Made by a program: the position numbers and the translations under genes. From NCBI GenBank assembly GCA_022829145.1, contig CM040758.1, positions 12,112,628 through 12,176,627 of the forward strand: a stretch of DNA of 64,000 bases. Direction: 5' to 3'. The stretch is from Albula goreensis. Taxonomy: Eukaryota; Chordata; Actinopteri; Albuliformes; Albulidae. Below the pieces are notes generated by a model. The model was not told the DNA's origin, ran no database searches, and worked only from the letters and a program-made list of their open reading frames with translations. This document shows, piece after piece, positions 23,811-38,950 of this stretch (position 1 is its first letter; each line of letters opens with the position of its first letter).

Positions 23811-23830
23811 CATCCTATGAAGTACTTTAA

Positions 23831-24384
23831 CTGTTAAACCTGATGTTGTTTCTTTATCTAACTTACATTATACTACCCCACCCCACTAATAAGTAAATAA
23901 ATTAAAATATTAACTGGGACCAAACAGACATGCATCAAAACCAGGCTTGCATGCTTTTATGTCCATACATATGACACAAAGAAATGCACAAGTGTTTACT
24001 TTGGAATCCAGCATCTACACTACACTTACAGCCATTCATCTGTTAGGAGGTACTGCAGAGAATTGGGGGGGGTGTGCAGGCATAACCTCAGTGGCCAAGT
24101 GGCCAGTGGAGGAGGCACAAACCAATTCCACCCCCACCAACCAACCACACACCCAGCCCTGATCCGCTCTGCTTTCAGGTGGCCCACGGTCTCATCGAAA
24201 GTGCACCCATTAACTTTAGCAATCCTTTGGGCAGTCAGCCGCTTTAGCCATGGCCCTGGGAGCATAGCATTTACCAGTGCAGTTAGCGCTTGAGCCGTGG
24301 AGGGCGAGACAGACTACCACACAGGGAAGATACAGCAGCAGACACCACTGAACCAGTCGCCTGTGTGCACACAGCCACCAGAAT
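23831..24384. other. Gene-free block downstream of nanos1 with a complex patch
   Basis: AT-rich up to about 24030, then mixed-composition sequence (24060-24310) that could be a further regulatory element. Short overlapping open frames on both strands are not supported as genes. Confidence 0.4.
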
Positions 24385-24525
24385 CCCTCTCCCCTTTTTC
24401 TCTTCCTCTCCCTCTTTCTCTGTTTGCTATCTCTCTGTCTTTTTCCATCTGTATTCTTCTCTCTGTCCGTTTTCTTCTTCCTCTCCCCTCTCTCAATTCT
24501 CTCTCTCGCTCCCTCTCTCTCTTGC
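24385..24525. repeat. CT-rich pyrimidine tract
   Basis: About 140 bases made almost only of C and T on the + strand. Confidence 0.9.
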
Positions 24526-26600
24526 CAAGGCTTTGGATTAATAATGAATGGACGCTAAGTGCAACTGGGATGTATATTTAGGATGGTTCAACAGCCTAGA
24601 TATCAAGTGAAACACATGGGGCGGCCCCTCCCCCTTCCCTTAGAAGCGCATGCCATTAGCAGTGTTTCAAAGACAATGTCCACTGCGATTATCACCATTT
24701 TAATTCCTGCTTTGACAGGGTGGCCTTGACAGTGATTTTAATCAATATTACAACAACACCATCCATATGACATTGAATATACATTTTAGCTCTTTGAAGT
24801 TTATTGCTATTTATCAGTCTGGTGTAATTCAGACAATTCTCCCTGTAAAGTCTACTATGATAAGCTTAGCTGTTTATTAGATGTTATTAGATTTTGATTA
24901 GTTGGTTTATTTTGGTACACAAGGCTGTGGTTTAATTAGCTTTTAACCCAACCAATGCAGATGGATCTTTTCATTAACAGCCCAGTAATATATTATTGAA
25001 GATGTCATACATTACAGTCTTTGTTGTATGGAAGACAATGAGCATGTTATGTATGAATACATGGGGGACACAGATACTATTGCTAAAAGATCCAATCAGG
25101 AAGTGAAACAGTCCAAAACTCAAATTACAGATTCTTTCATTTTTCTAAACAATTTTGCCCTCTTAAAGGATAACTTGAGTAGCATGTGGAAAAGGCTTAA
25201 CAGTTTAAAGCCGAAACATTAGGATGAACAAATCCAGTGTGTTTTAAAGGGTCCTCTGACTATTCTCTGAGGAATAGAGTTTATTCCATGTAAGTGGACC
25301 ATGTAGAAACATTTCAGTATGTTAGGAAAACAGTATTTTGCATGCACATATACACTCAAAAGGCACACGCATGTTGATTTAATCCAATCAAACACTTGCC
25401 CTGGGGTGAGATTACTTACAAAACTGCTTCATGTGTACCCTGTAACTTAATCACATGTATTTTCTCTTACAGGCAAAACCAAAGACAGCCTTAACACTTA
25501 AAAAGCAGAAAAGGACAGTATTGTGCCTGATATTTTAACACCTTGTAAACGAGAGCCCAAGCTACTGGAATATTGCACTCCTCAGAGCACTCACACATTT
25601 CACTCTTGCTCTTCCTCAACCCCAAACTGTGTAACTCAAACACAATCCTTTTTCTAAGATAGTATTTGAGCATCTTAAATAAGCAGGGCAGAGTAAAGTG
25701 TATGCTTGCAGTATATTTTATAACACCAGGTGTTCTGCGTTTGACCATATCCAGTCTGCCTTGCCTATAACTGGATGCACAGTTGGAAGATTGCCCACAG
25801 GATCGCACAAACCATTTACATATTTTAAGTATGTAATATATCATACGAGTATTATTCAAATCTCTACACCATATTGTGGTAGGAAAATGGGTATGAAAGT
25901 GACAGCTTTTTAACTGTTACACAAAGCAATGCTGTCAAGTCTTCAGTGTTCAAAGAAGAAATATTTTGGGCATCTGTCAAGTTTTATACAAAAAAGTATT
26001 TTATACGTAGGGGAAACATGGGGTTGGGGAAAACTAAAGGCTGTTTATAAGCCTGTAGTATGCATTATTCTCATCAGTTCTGAATAATGACCAAAGCCAT
26101 TGCCATTATCAATATACACAAACATGAAAATATTACCAATTGTCAACATCTGACAATATATTATATATTAATATTAAGCTGACAATTATACCCCATCTTG
26201 ATGCAGGTGATTGCATATTTCATTTGATTAAAAAAAAGTTGTCATAAGCTGCTTATAACATTGTATGTATGCTTATGACAACATTTCTGATAACATATAG
26301 AACATGCATTAAAGTATTATGAAAACTGCAGCAGACCCACAACGCTTCCTCAGATTTTTTTCGTCGAGAACCACTGCTGTTCAGACCCTGCGGTCCACCC
26401 AACCACCCACCGCTGGCTTCCAAACCACACGAAGGCAATTCCAAAGCACACATCGCACACATATTTCCTCCGAAAATGTTTGGTTAAAAGAATAAAAAAA
26501 ATCCAATATCCTCTTTTCAGTCCCTTGCCACTTGCTACGCAGTAATAACAATGGCTGGTAAAATCAATAGGAGCAGGAAAGAGTGCATTCAGCTCAACAG
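24526..26600. other. Gene-free AT-rich block
   Basis: No gene or mobile element is recognised. ATTA-rich words at 24860-24960 may be regulatory, but this is weak. Confidence 0.5.
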
Positions 26601-26615
26601 TCATCTCTTTTCCAG

Positions 26616-26683
26616 CGATGCTCCTGACATCTGGGGACGTGCTGGAACGCATTGAGAGCCGGCGGAGCGTGAAAGCCATTAAG
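26616..26683 (+). other. Possible short exon with consensus splice sites at a CpG-rich patch
   Basis: A pyrimidine-rich acceptor ending in TTTTCCAG (AG at 26614-26615) is followed 68 bases later by AAG|GTGAGC (GT at 26684). One frame is open, giving MLLTSGDVLERIESRRSVKA and two more residues; the other two frames hit stops. CpGs are dense from 26630 to 26770. It could be an exon of an unrecognised transcript, a lncRNA exon, or coincidence. The product is not recognised. Confidence 0.2.
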
Positions 26684-27470
26684 GTGAGCCCTCTTTGTTT
26701 TCCCCGCGCGGTGGATATCCTTTCTCGGACGCGCGTATCCAGCGCGTTTCTTCGCCAGCCGTCCGAGAATAGGGGGAAGAAGGGAAAAAAAGAGAAAAAA
26801 GATTATCCCTCACAAAGAGGTAGGTTATTGCGCAGGTTCTTCAAAGGAAGGATCATGTCTCATCTCAATGAACTATGCATGGAGCTCAGGTGGGATAAAT
26901 CGGATAGGCAGGTTTGGGGAATTAAAGAAAAAAAAAAAAAAGACACTGGGATTTGGTTTCACAGTGCATGGTTGGTCCCACACTGTAGGTCTGGAATTTT
27001 CGTCTTCACTGATGGGGAACATTTCTTAATCTGCATTTAAATGTATGTATTTACATAATTATATTTATATATTTCATGGGTTATGTATGGTTGAGTTAGG
27101 TATGGGAGTGTAAATGTATTATACAAGTGATGATGGGAAAATGAGGCAATCATATACTGTTAATAATTTGACAAAATCATACGTTTTTTTGAGAGCAAAA
27201 TTTTTGGATTGGTCCTTATCAATAGAAAGCCCACTTCAGCCAAACATACCTCCTTGAAAAAAATATGTAGAAAACAAAGAGTGATGAGGTAGGTCCTTCC
27301 AGACCTAATCAAATTAGTAACACTCCTTTATTTCATCAATAACTTTACAAACAGTATGGCTACATCACATCCATAATGTATACTTGAAGGTATGTCACAG
27401 CATGTGGGTGATTGTTTTCAGAAAATGGAACTGCAAACAAAATACTTACACTGTAACTTTAACACTTTAA
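26684..27470. other. Gene-free block after the CpG-rich patch
   Basis: CpG-rich until about 26770, then purine-rich and AT-rich (A14-type run near 26928-26941). No gene is supported. Confidence 0.45.
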
Positions 27471-27850
27471 AAGTCCACCTTCAGTCTCGGCTCATTGTGC
27501 AACATGGATGTCAGACTGCAGGATGTGATGTTGCTGTAAGACATCAGGATGAGTCAAGAGGGCCCTTAAATCCACCTGTGCTCCACAAGCGGCTGGCGAG
27601 GTGGGCAGGGGCCCCGGGGCCCGGGGGCCTGTGCTGCCAGGCATGGCTGCCAGCTCACAGCCTGAACGGCTGAGTGCTTCTGGTCAGCAGGTTTTTAGTA
27701 ATTTCCTGGCACGGCCTCGGTGTGAGAGTCTGCCTAGAGACTAGCTCTCAGGATGGTGGCCTGGCCCACAGATGAGCAGATACGGCAAAAGCTAATTTGA
27801 TTGTGCGCTTTATGACTCCCATCCTGGAAATAAATTTGTGTAGTTTGGTT
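27471..27850. promoter_or_regulatory. Candidate conserved non-coding element with GC palindrome
   Basis: GC-richer, high-complexity sequence containing a perfect 14-base palindrome GGGCCCCGGGGCCC (27609-27622). It ends in an ATTA-rich shoulder (CTAATTTGATTG near 27792). No domain is found in the open frames. Confidence 0.35.
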
Positions 27851-29230
27851 TCAAAGCTGAGAGCAAATAGTTATCTGTTGAACATCAACTGAACTGTACC
27901 AGGGGAAAAATAATCTGTGATTGAGAATCAGGTGTTTCAGAGGAGGGAATGTTCTTGTCTGGGCAACAATAGACATGATTACACAGAAATTGAGAATTAC
28001 AAACTGTGAGTAACATAGGAGCAAAAGGAAGTACCCATTTTTCACCAGTTTGATATGCAATTAACTCTTGGTTCACTGACTTACACAAATACCAGAATTC
28101 AAGTTTTTTTCACAAAACATAATATAACCACAAAAATGCAACTCAGAGTCACACTCGACTCATTGCTGGCCTCACCTTAGATGACTACACATCATATGCT
28201 ACTAGTGTCCCTAATGGCATGTTACCATAACAGCATGGAATTATGAAAATGTTATGTAACACCCAAGAGCTAAGAATGTCCCTGAAGAAGCTCCCAGCTG
28301 TTTGGACTCTCAGCTATGGAATCATGGTTTTCATGATTTGGAATGTTTAACCCACGAGACACAAGTTGCTGGGTTATGGCTCTGCAGGGCCAAGGCTGCA
28401 CATCCATGTTTTAACCCTACATCATTGCTGCTGACTATTCCTACTGAATGTGTGTGGGCCAGGTTTAGCTGTTTTCACTTAATATCAGCCCTGCTGTTGC
28501 CATTCATGGCAGGAATGCTGTGGAACATGACAATGTACTCACATACACTCATAGACAACATTCTCTGGATGTGAATGAGCACGTAGGCTCTTTGACTATG
28601 ATGCAAAAATGAAATCTCTGAGCCACAAAGAAACAGAACTAATTATGTTTTGGGTTTAACCAACCATGGGTTTTTTTATACAGTGTGGTCAAAGTTTTGC
28701 AATCTATGTCCACACAGAGCATAGGCAGGCTACCTAAATTACCGTTCCCTTCTGTGGCTTTGTGTCTTGCTGTAGCTAAGGATAGATGGTCAGAAGGGAA
28801 GATATTTAAGGACATAATAAAACAGCATGTTCCTGTTTACATGTTACCTAAAAAGGAAAGTGGAATGGGCCAAAGCCAATAAATGTTATATCAAGAGCAC
28901 AGTGCAGTGTCCATGGCTAAAGCTGGCATCACTCCAAAATGGTGGTATATGTCATTATTTGCTGTAGTGTTTGGCCCTTCAAACAATCCAAAGGCAATTT
29001 TGCCAGTTTTGAGGTTAAGAATTTTTGGGGATGATGAGATTGTTGGTTAGCAGTGTGAAAGAGGGTGATGGAAGTAATTTGGTTCATTTTCCTCCATGGG
29101 GTTCATGATAACAGTTCAGAAACATTCAAGGACACATTCAAAGACTCCTGGACATCTGATGGGCATGTTTTCTACATAATATTCATGTTGCTCACAGGTT
29201 TCATGACACCACGAGACATTTTGTAACACA
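27851..29230. other. Gene-free AT-rich block
   Basis: No gene, RNA or repeat is recognised. Confidence 0.5.
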
Positions 29231-30110
29231 TCTAAGTTCTACCCGGGCCTGACGTTTTTGGAATGAAGAAGCGGACCTGCCTGGGAAAGAAGCAGATGCA
29301 GTGTAAGCTCAGCCAGCGATGCAGCTAAGCCTGACGTTTGTTTGGTGCTGTGACGCACGTTGTGTAGCCAGAGCAGCTTTGTGTGTTTTAGGAAGGGGGC
29401 AGTCAGTTAACAGGCCTGCCAGGCATTCGCAGTGTTATGGGCTCTGTAAAGAAGAGGAGCCATACTGTGTTGACCTTTCCTCATCCCGTAACGCACGCCT
29501 TTAAAACGGGCCACCGGGCGGCAGACCTCTCAGAGAATCCAACGTTGAGAAAATCCGTCTGCCTCTTAAAAAACAGCACTGCCTTCCAGGGTTCAACAGG
29601 AGGTGGGTGAGGGAGGAGGAGGAGGAGGAGGAGGGAGGGAGCATGAAAGAAGGAGAGGAAATAAACGAGCACAACATGGATCAGAGTGACTTTTTTTACT
29701 GCCCGCTTTCTGACCGAGGATTATGGCTCACGAAAACGATACCGTCTGCACGTGGACCTCCGAGCTGCATGCTGCAGGGGCCACAAAAGAGACTGTTTGT
29801 AATTATGGCGGACGAACGAAAAGGACGGCACAGAACTCCGAATCAAAGTTACTGCCGGTGAAACTTTACAGGGCGAAAGTGCAGGGACCCTGCTTGCGGC
29901 CTCTGGGACCAGCACTTTGGCAGTGCACGAGACTCAGATTCGAAATGCATAGCGTGCTGAGGCGGCTTTGATGTGACGGGAGTGCAACGTTCTAAAAGGA
30001 CCGATTGTGTTACACTGATGCATTCTATTATGTGTGCCATCATCAGACTCCAAGACGCACTATTAGGGGGAAATTTTATCGTTTGGCACGGTGTTTGTGG
30101 TCAAAAGGAT
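29231..30110. promoter_or_regulatory. CpG-retaining candidate regulatory region
   Basis: CpG density is clearly above that of the surroundings, with two GCCTGACGTTT words (about 29247-29257 and 29329-29339) carrying a CRE half-site. A GGA repeat sits inside. A TTTGTAATTATGGCGGACGA core lies at about 29797-29816. Multiple short open frames on both strands overlap without domains. It could be an orphan CpG island, a lncRNA promoter or a conserved enhancer. Confidence 0.35.
29610..29641. repeat. (GGA)n microsatellite
   Basis: A purine-only GGA run ending in GGGAGGGAG. Confidence 0.85.
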
Positions 30111-33380
<3,270 letters not shown>

Positions 33381-33390
33381 ATGGGGTTTC

Positions 33391-33740
33391 TGAGTAGCTC
33401 AGCTGGTAAATGCACATATGGTCTGTTTCACAATATTGCTGGCTCTGGTGGTCCATCCTCATTTTAGTTTTTATCCTAAAATCAGCCAGACAGTGTAACC
33501 CATTAAACGAGTGTAGTTGACGATTAACTATGTGATAAAATGCTTTAATTGATGAGACCCTGGATTTCTGGCCACTGGCACAGAATGGGAGTGTTGATCT
33601 AGGAACAGATTTATTTGATAAAGTGCTGTATTTCATAATGTGAACAAGGTTAGGACAAGACCAGGGGAAGTCTGATCCTGGATCAGCACTCCTGCTCTTG
33701 GTTGCCTTGTGAACACTGGCCTTGGTGGAGTTATCACACA
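33391..33740 (+). mobile_element. Possible tRNA-derived SINE or MITE relic with internal inverted repeat
   Basis: GTAGCTCAGCTGGTAAATGC (33394-33413) resembles a tRNA A-box half. A poor B-box-like word follows near 33447-33459. Further on, a 21-base arm (33588-33608) is the imperfect reverse complement (17 of 21) of 33672-33692, whose core reads GATCCTGGATCAGCACTCC. Such GATCAGCACTCC inverted motifs are, as far as I recall, common in fish repeats. The two parts may belong to different elements. Confidence 0.35.
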
Positions 33741-34258
33741 TCAGCTACTCCCAAGGATTCCTCAGATGCCCTTGACTATGAGCTATCGTCAGTGACAGAC
33801 GAGCCCCTCCTGTGATCAATGCTAGCTGTGCTGTGTGACAGCATGGTGTATAGTGTGGGAATCAGTCACTGGCTTCAGTTAGCTTGAGTTAGCTTGAGGC
33901 TTCAGCTGCAGTACTGCTTACAAGAGTGCAGGTTACTCAAGGGACACAACTGGCAATTTCAAATGCAAAAGAATTTGTTTGGGAAATTTGGAAACATATT
34001 TTAAAAAATAAAGAACAGAGGAAATAAACAAAGCAATGGTACTTGTTGCCATTAATATTATACTGAGTACTATTGAGAACAGCGGGAGGTAGAATCAGAC
34101 TCGAATACTGAACTGCCAGCAACACACGCTTAAACAGCATCGTACAGAAGGAAGTCACTCAGGCATTTTGCACATTTATTTATACCTTCATGCACACCTA
34201 GTGGTAAGGAAAATTGAATCATGACTTTGGGAAACAGGTCACTACAAGTTAATACAAC

Positions 34259-34263
<5 letters not shown>
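33741..34263. other. Gene-free spacer
   Basis: AT-rich DNA with a short duplicated TTAGCTTGAG word near 33878-33897. No gene is seen. Confidence 0.45.
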
Positions 34264-34295
<32 letters not shown>

Positions 34296-34308
34296 AGAGA
34301 GGGAGAGA
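34264..34308. repeat. (GA)n microsatellite
   Basis: A GA run with two GG interruptions near its 3' end. Confidence 0.9.
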
Positions 34309-36130
34309 ACATTCATTGCAGCTTTTTTCCCCCAGAGCAAAAAGACAAGAGGGAATATTCAGTCTTCAGTGTTCCTATCCACAAATCTCTGATGGTGCAA
34401 AATGTTTACATTCCTTGAAGTTCATGTAAGACCCTCCGTTTTTAAACCTCCCTAGGTGATATAAATATTGTTTTAACATCTTGTTCATGTTCAAAGGGTA
34501 AATCAGTAAAAACAACTTTTTGCCGGGAACCAGTATCATTTTACATAACGGTTAAAGAGACTGTTTATTTTCATGCAAACAAGTGCACCACAGTGCAGAT
34601 TCCAGGGAAGTAATGGAGCTACACAGTCTGATAAATATTTCCATGATGTAATGAGCCTTGAGCCAGAGGCTTTTAAGGACTGAATAGCTATGACTCTACA
34701 CAAACCTTAATGTGTTTCTTGATGAAGTTATCCACGTCATAAGGATGAATAATTCATTATCAGTACATACAAAGGAATTCAAGCACATTTCACAACGGCA
34801 GTTTGGTTTGCACTGGCCCTTGACTTCAATTACAGTGCCGTTATAGTCTATTAATGCCTCCAACCATACATACATATATATTGCATGGGCTTGAGGTTGG
34901 GTATTTCTATCCAATCAATATGCTAGCATGCTGAATGAATTTCTTGTTAGTTAAAAATAGTTTGTTTTGTAAAATTGTTTGTGCTCTGAATCACATTTTA
35001 TAAGATTAACTGGCTTTACAGAGTTCCCTGATTCACAATGCTACCATTATACCATGTAAGACATTATATCTGGTATAAGGTTTATTGAGTTCCATCTATA
35101 CAGCTAAATGTTCATAATTCTGCAGTTGTCTGAAATTATCTTTATCATAATGTATTCCTAAGCATTTACCATGTACCATTTTAAGGATGTTAAAATTAGC
35201 CTCCAAACATTTTATTTGTTAACATTTTTGGCACAGGTCACTGCTTCCCATCAGGCTATCTAATCTTTATTGTTGATAAAATATTTAGTGACATGATCAG
35301 GGGGATCGGCTTTCCACATTTGTCATGTAATACATCTAAGTAACCAGATTGATTACTTTGAAAAATGTCTCTAAAAAAGAAGAAAAAACAAAGAGAAATT
35401 GTCAAAGAGAAGTCAGACCTCATAGCTCAATGATGGCATTCAAGTATTACACAATTGATAAAATAAGGCAAAGCCTTTTTACTGTCTTGGTATACAATAA
35501 TGTGCCAATCAAGCAATAAATTATACATGAAAATCATATGGTTTTATCCTGTGACGCCCTCAGAATAATTTAGGGATCACACATGCTGCCTTAAGTTTAA
35601 AACAGGGTGTCCACCACTGTTTTAACATGACATCCTGCTGGAAGTGCTCCCCCTTCTGGTTATGTTTGAACCCAGCACCTAAGGATAGTTGAGTAGACCA
35701 ATCATAAACCGTAAAAAGATAATGGAGATCGGTAAAGTGTTTTGTCCTGTTGTCTCCCAGACTATGTCATGTCAATAGTTAATAAACATCTTAAAAGCAC
35801 TAGCAATGAACACCCTACACAGGAATCAATCGCTCACTGACCTGTCTTTTTCCTTTTCCCATTAATGACATTGTACAATATGTCCTCAGGCCGGGAGAGT
35901 GCAGACACCATGAACTAGCTCTTAGGCACATGCTAATGACCAACCCCCAAAAATGGTTTAATTATTTTTTTCTTTTCAACATCAACTCTCCTTCTGAATG
36001 GAAACCATGTATGCAACTCATTTATGATTTGTGGACTAACACCTTTTTGTAAATGCGTGCCAGCATCCAATCAACCAGAGGAGACACTGCACTAATTAGA
36101 CTGGAACAACCTCTCCTTCCTCAGGGACAG
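34309..36130. other. Gene-free AT-rich block
   Basis: No gene or mobile element is recognised. Confidence 0.5.
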
Positions 36131-36465
36131 GGTCAGGGTTAGGAAATAGGGTTAGGGTTAGGGTTAGGGATTAGGGTTAGGGTTAGGATTAGGGATTAGG
36201 GTTAGGATTAGGGTTAGGGTTAGGGTTAGGGTTAGGGTTAGGGTTAGGATTAGGGTTAGGATTAGGGTTAGGGTTAGGGTTAGGATTAGGGATTAGGGTT
36301 AGGGTTAGCTTTAGGGTTAGTATTAGGGTTAGGGATCATGGAAGGGGTAGTTTTAAGGTTATGGATTAGGGTTAGAGATAATGGTTTGGTTTAGGGATTA
36401 GGATTAGGTTTAGGGTTAGGAAATAGGGTTAGAGATTTGGGTTAGGATGCGGGATTAGAATTAGC
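36131..36465 (+). repeat. Interstitial telomere-like TTAGGG array
   Basis: About 330 bases of GGGTTA units, with a perfect run of about six units at 36211-36248. Variants are GGATTA, a 7-base GGGATTA form and GGTTTA. It decays on the 3' side (after about 36310) into looser TTAGGG-related words. The G-rich strand is +. It may be a telomere-repair insertion or fusion scar, or a minisatellite that evolved the motif. Confidence 0.95.
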
Positions 36466-38770
36466 ACCGTGAGGGTTTGTAATCAGACACTTTGGCACGC
36501 CTCTCCACTAACAACTAGTTTGTTGCACAACAAATCATCTGATCACCACATATTGGGCCCTCATTTATACCTGCAGTGTGGTATAATCGTCTGGGAGCTG
36601 ATCTTGTCAAAGATTGCTTTTTCAGGTCCCAAGTAGGACGCTGCTGTTCAAGTATTTTACCTGAATTAATTCAGCAGAACATTTAGGTCTGTGTATGGAT
36701 TTTGCACAAAAATGTAGCAATATCCACTTGGTTTTTGAAACAATTTACCAGACAAAGTTTCTGCCCGTCAAATAAAAAATATTGTTTTTTTGTATGTTTT
36801 TTTACCACAAGATGTCAGTATTACACAAGGTTAAGGAATTAGACTCACTGAACTTGGTAGAGAGAGTCTTATGAACCTCATAATCACTGGGACTACAGTG
36901 AGCTGTTTATTTCTAACTTATTTGAACCAAGTAAATGTAATTTTCTTGTTTTTGGTACTGTATTTGTAATTTGTGCTATTAATTTTCTCAGACTTCATAC
37001 CATCCTCTTTTATACATGAAGCTCCTCAAAAATAGCAGTACCCCCGAACTACACTCCCCTAAACTGACTATACTCACAATGTCAATGGTTTCAAATGCTT
37101 CAATGATGAAGCTACATTCTTACAACATATTAAAGCAAATATCAATGACCATTTTTTATGAGAGAAATTATTTAATGTATCACCGCTAGGCATACATTAA
37201 ATTATTAAAAATACTTGGACTTTGCAATGGAAATCCCAGTCACTGTTATCCAGCCATGCTAGCTACTAGTACAAGCTAGTGCTTTCTGTACCCTTCCATC
37301 AAAGAATCCACAACATGAGTTACTGTAGACATTCCATGCAGGGTTCCAGCCCACTGTTCCTTTATGGGACCCCAGTGGTAATAAGGCAGTGTGGGTGTGT
37401 GGGTGCAGAGGGGGCGGAGCAGTGCTTTTACTTCCTTTCAACAACTCACTTCAACTTGTCACCTCCACAGGAGGGCCCAAGCAACCTAATTTGTGGTAAT
37501 TAGGGGTAATTAAGTCATAGTCCTTCTATTAACACATGCAAGGAGGGTGGAGCCAAGGGACTGCCCCCTCCCATCTTCTTTTCCTTTCCCTGCACCCCCA
37601 CCTCCACCCACCTCCCAGTTCCGCCTCCACACCAGGCGCCCCCCCCCCAATCCAGTGTTGATGTAATTAGTTTGCTGTTGTAGGAACAATACTGCAGCCA
37701 TCTGGTGAGCTGTCATTCTCCAGGGGGGTTGGGAGCACCCTTTGTATTGGGCAGCTTCCCCACACCCCCTGTCCCCCCCACAGCAGGGCTTGTGCTGGGC
37801 TGCACCACCCTGCACACTGGCCTGTTCACACTTACAGAGATTAGTGCTGGATTTATGTCCCTGTCCCCTGGGGACCTCAGGGTAGAGGCATGGTGCAGGG
37901 CCTTCTGTAGCCTGACCACTCTTTTCTGCTGGAGGTTCATTGCATGGCCAAAGAAATAGAAAAAAACAGCCTTCATATGGATATATACTATCACACATAA
38001 CTCATTTTCACAATATAGATTATCACAATATGAGAAAAAAGAGCAAACTACCTGTGGTGGAAAAAAGTATACATCACATTCTAAAGTGTTTGTGCTCATG
38101 CTCATCTTTATCAGTAGGGGGCAGTGTGTCCTTGTTTTTAATGTGATTTCTCCTTTCCTTACCATGTTGCCTGAGTTTAGTGATGGTAAAAATATTCACA
38201 TAAGTAAAAGTCGAGGGATGACAATTGTAAAAATAATAATAAAAAAACATTTGCATTTTAAAAATTAGTGGCTATAGTTTGATTTGTGCTGCAGCTCACT
38301 ATGTCCTAAGATTTGATGTCTCAGAATTGAACGTTCTACAGAGTGACCAAACTGGAGTGATAAAAGTCCTCAGGGAACTGGTCTTCATTTTATTGTAGGT
38401 ATCGATCTATTAAATAGACATACTTCATGTCTTATGTGATAGACTCTATAACAGTGGCTATTGGCATTATATTACATAAATACATAATATAACCATTCTG
38501 TGTTACAGGCTGATATATGATCATCTCCAACCAAATGAAGGTGTCTTGATTAACTTTACTTAATAAATGATAATTATTGTCTTTATCATTAATATCTTCA
38601 TCTTTGTAGTACATTAACACTGACATAAAAAATATCACAAAAGTTATTTTTACTTCAAGTCTGAAATCCTCATGTGTCCTTTTGAAACCTCCAGAGAAAT
38701 CTCAGGCTGTTAGGAATTTTTATGATGACCCCAGTGTTTGATAACATTTAAATGAGGGACATAAGAGTTT
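36466..38770. other. Gene-free block with a GC-richer patch
   Basis: AT-rich flanks enclose a complex, C-rich patch at 37370-37960, with C10 at 37638-37647. Paired TAATTA sites lie at 37497-37512. Open frames in the patch on both strands overlap each other and lack domains. Confidence 0.45.
37497..37512. promoter_or_regulatory. Paired TAATTA homeodomain sites one helical turn apart
   Basis: TAATTA at 37497-37502 and 37507-37512, start to start 10 bases, separated by GGGG. Two homeodomain proteins could bind the same face of the helix. Binding is inferred only. Confidence 0.35.
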
Positions 38771-38950
38771 ATGAATCACTTTTAATTAGATTCTTAATAC
38801 AGCTGTCATCTAGCCGCTGTGATAAAGTGATCTGCCGTCTCTTGTGTCCCTCAGCGTTGATGGCAACACTGCGTATCCATGGGCGAACCTGACCGCTCTG
38901 CTGACGGATAAGCCACAGTGTCAGTTCCACAGTGGGGGGGGGGGGGTTCA
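38771..38950. promoter_or_regulatory. Small candidate conserved non-coding element
   Basis: TTTTAATTAGATTCTTAATAC (about 38779-38799) is followed by CpG-containing complex sequence. It ends at a 13-base G homopolymer (38934-38946). Confidence 0.3.

Larger units (their letters stand above)
22052..23830 (+). other. Probable long nanos1 3' UTR
   Basis: AT-rich sequence follows the nanos1 stop with no further gene. Poly(A) signals AATAAA occur at 22176-22181 and 22183-22188 (early pair), 23190-23195 and 23805-23810. The last is followed by a GT/T-rich stretch at about 23841-23858, the layout expected of a working cleavage site. Two perfect UGUANAUA Pumilio elements fall inside it, and a 12-base palindrome AAGGTGCACCTT is at 22328-22339. 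Mammalian NANOS1 also has a long 3' UTR. Where the transcript ends is inferred. Confidence 0.5.

Noticed and set aside
33394..33413. A functional tRNA gene
   Set aside because: Only an A-box-like half is present. No clear B-box, acceptor stem pairing or anticodon arm can be drawn.
36131..36465. A true chromosome end
   Set aside because: Unique-looking sequence continues for 27 kb on the far side and the array is short and degenerate, so it is interstitial.
37510..37998. 162-codon open frame on the minus strand
   Set aside because: Gly-rich translation of C-rich DNA, with no domain. It overlaps other open frames and looks non-coding.
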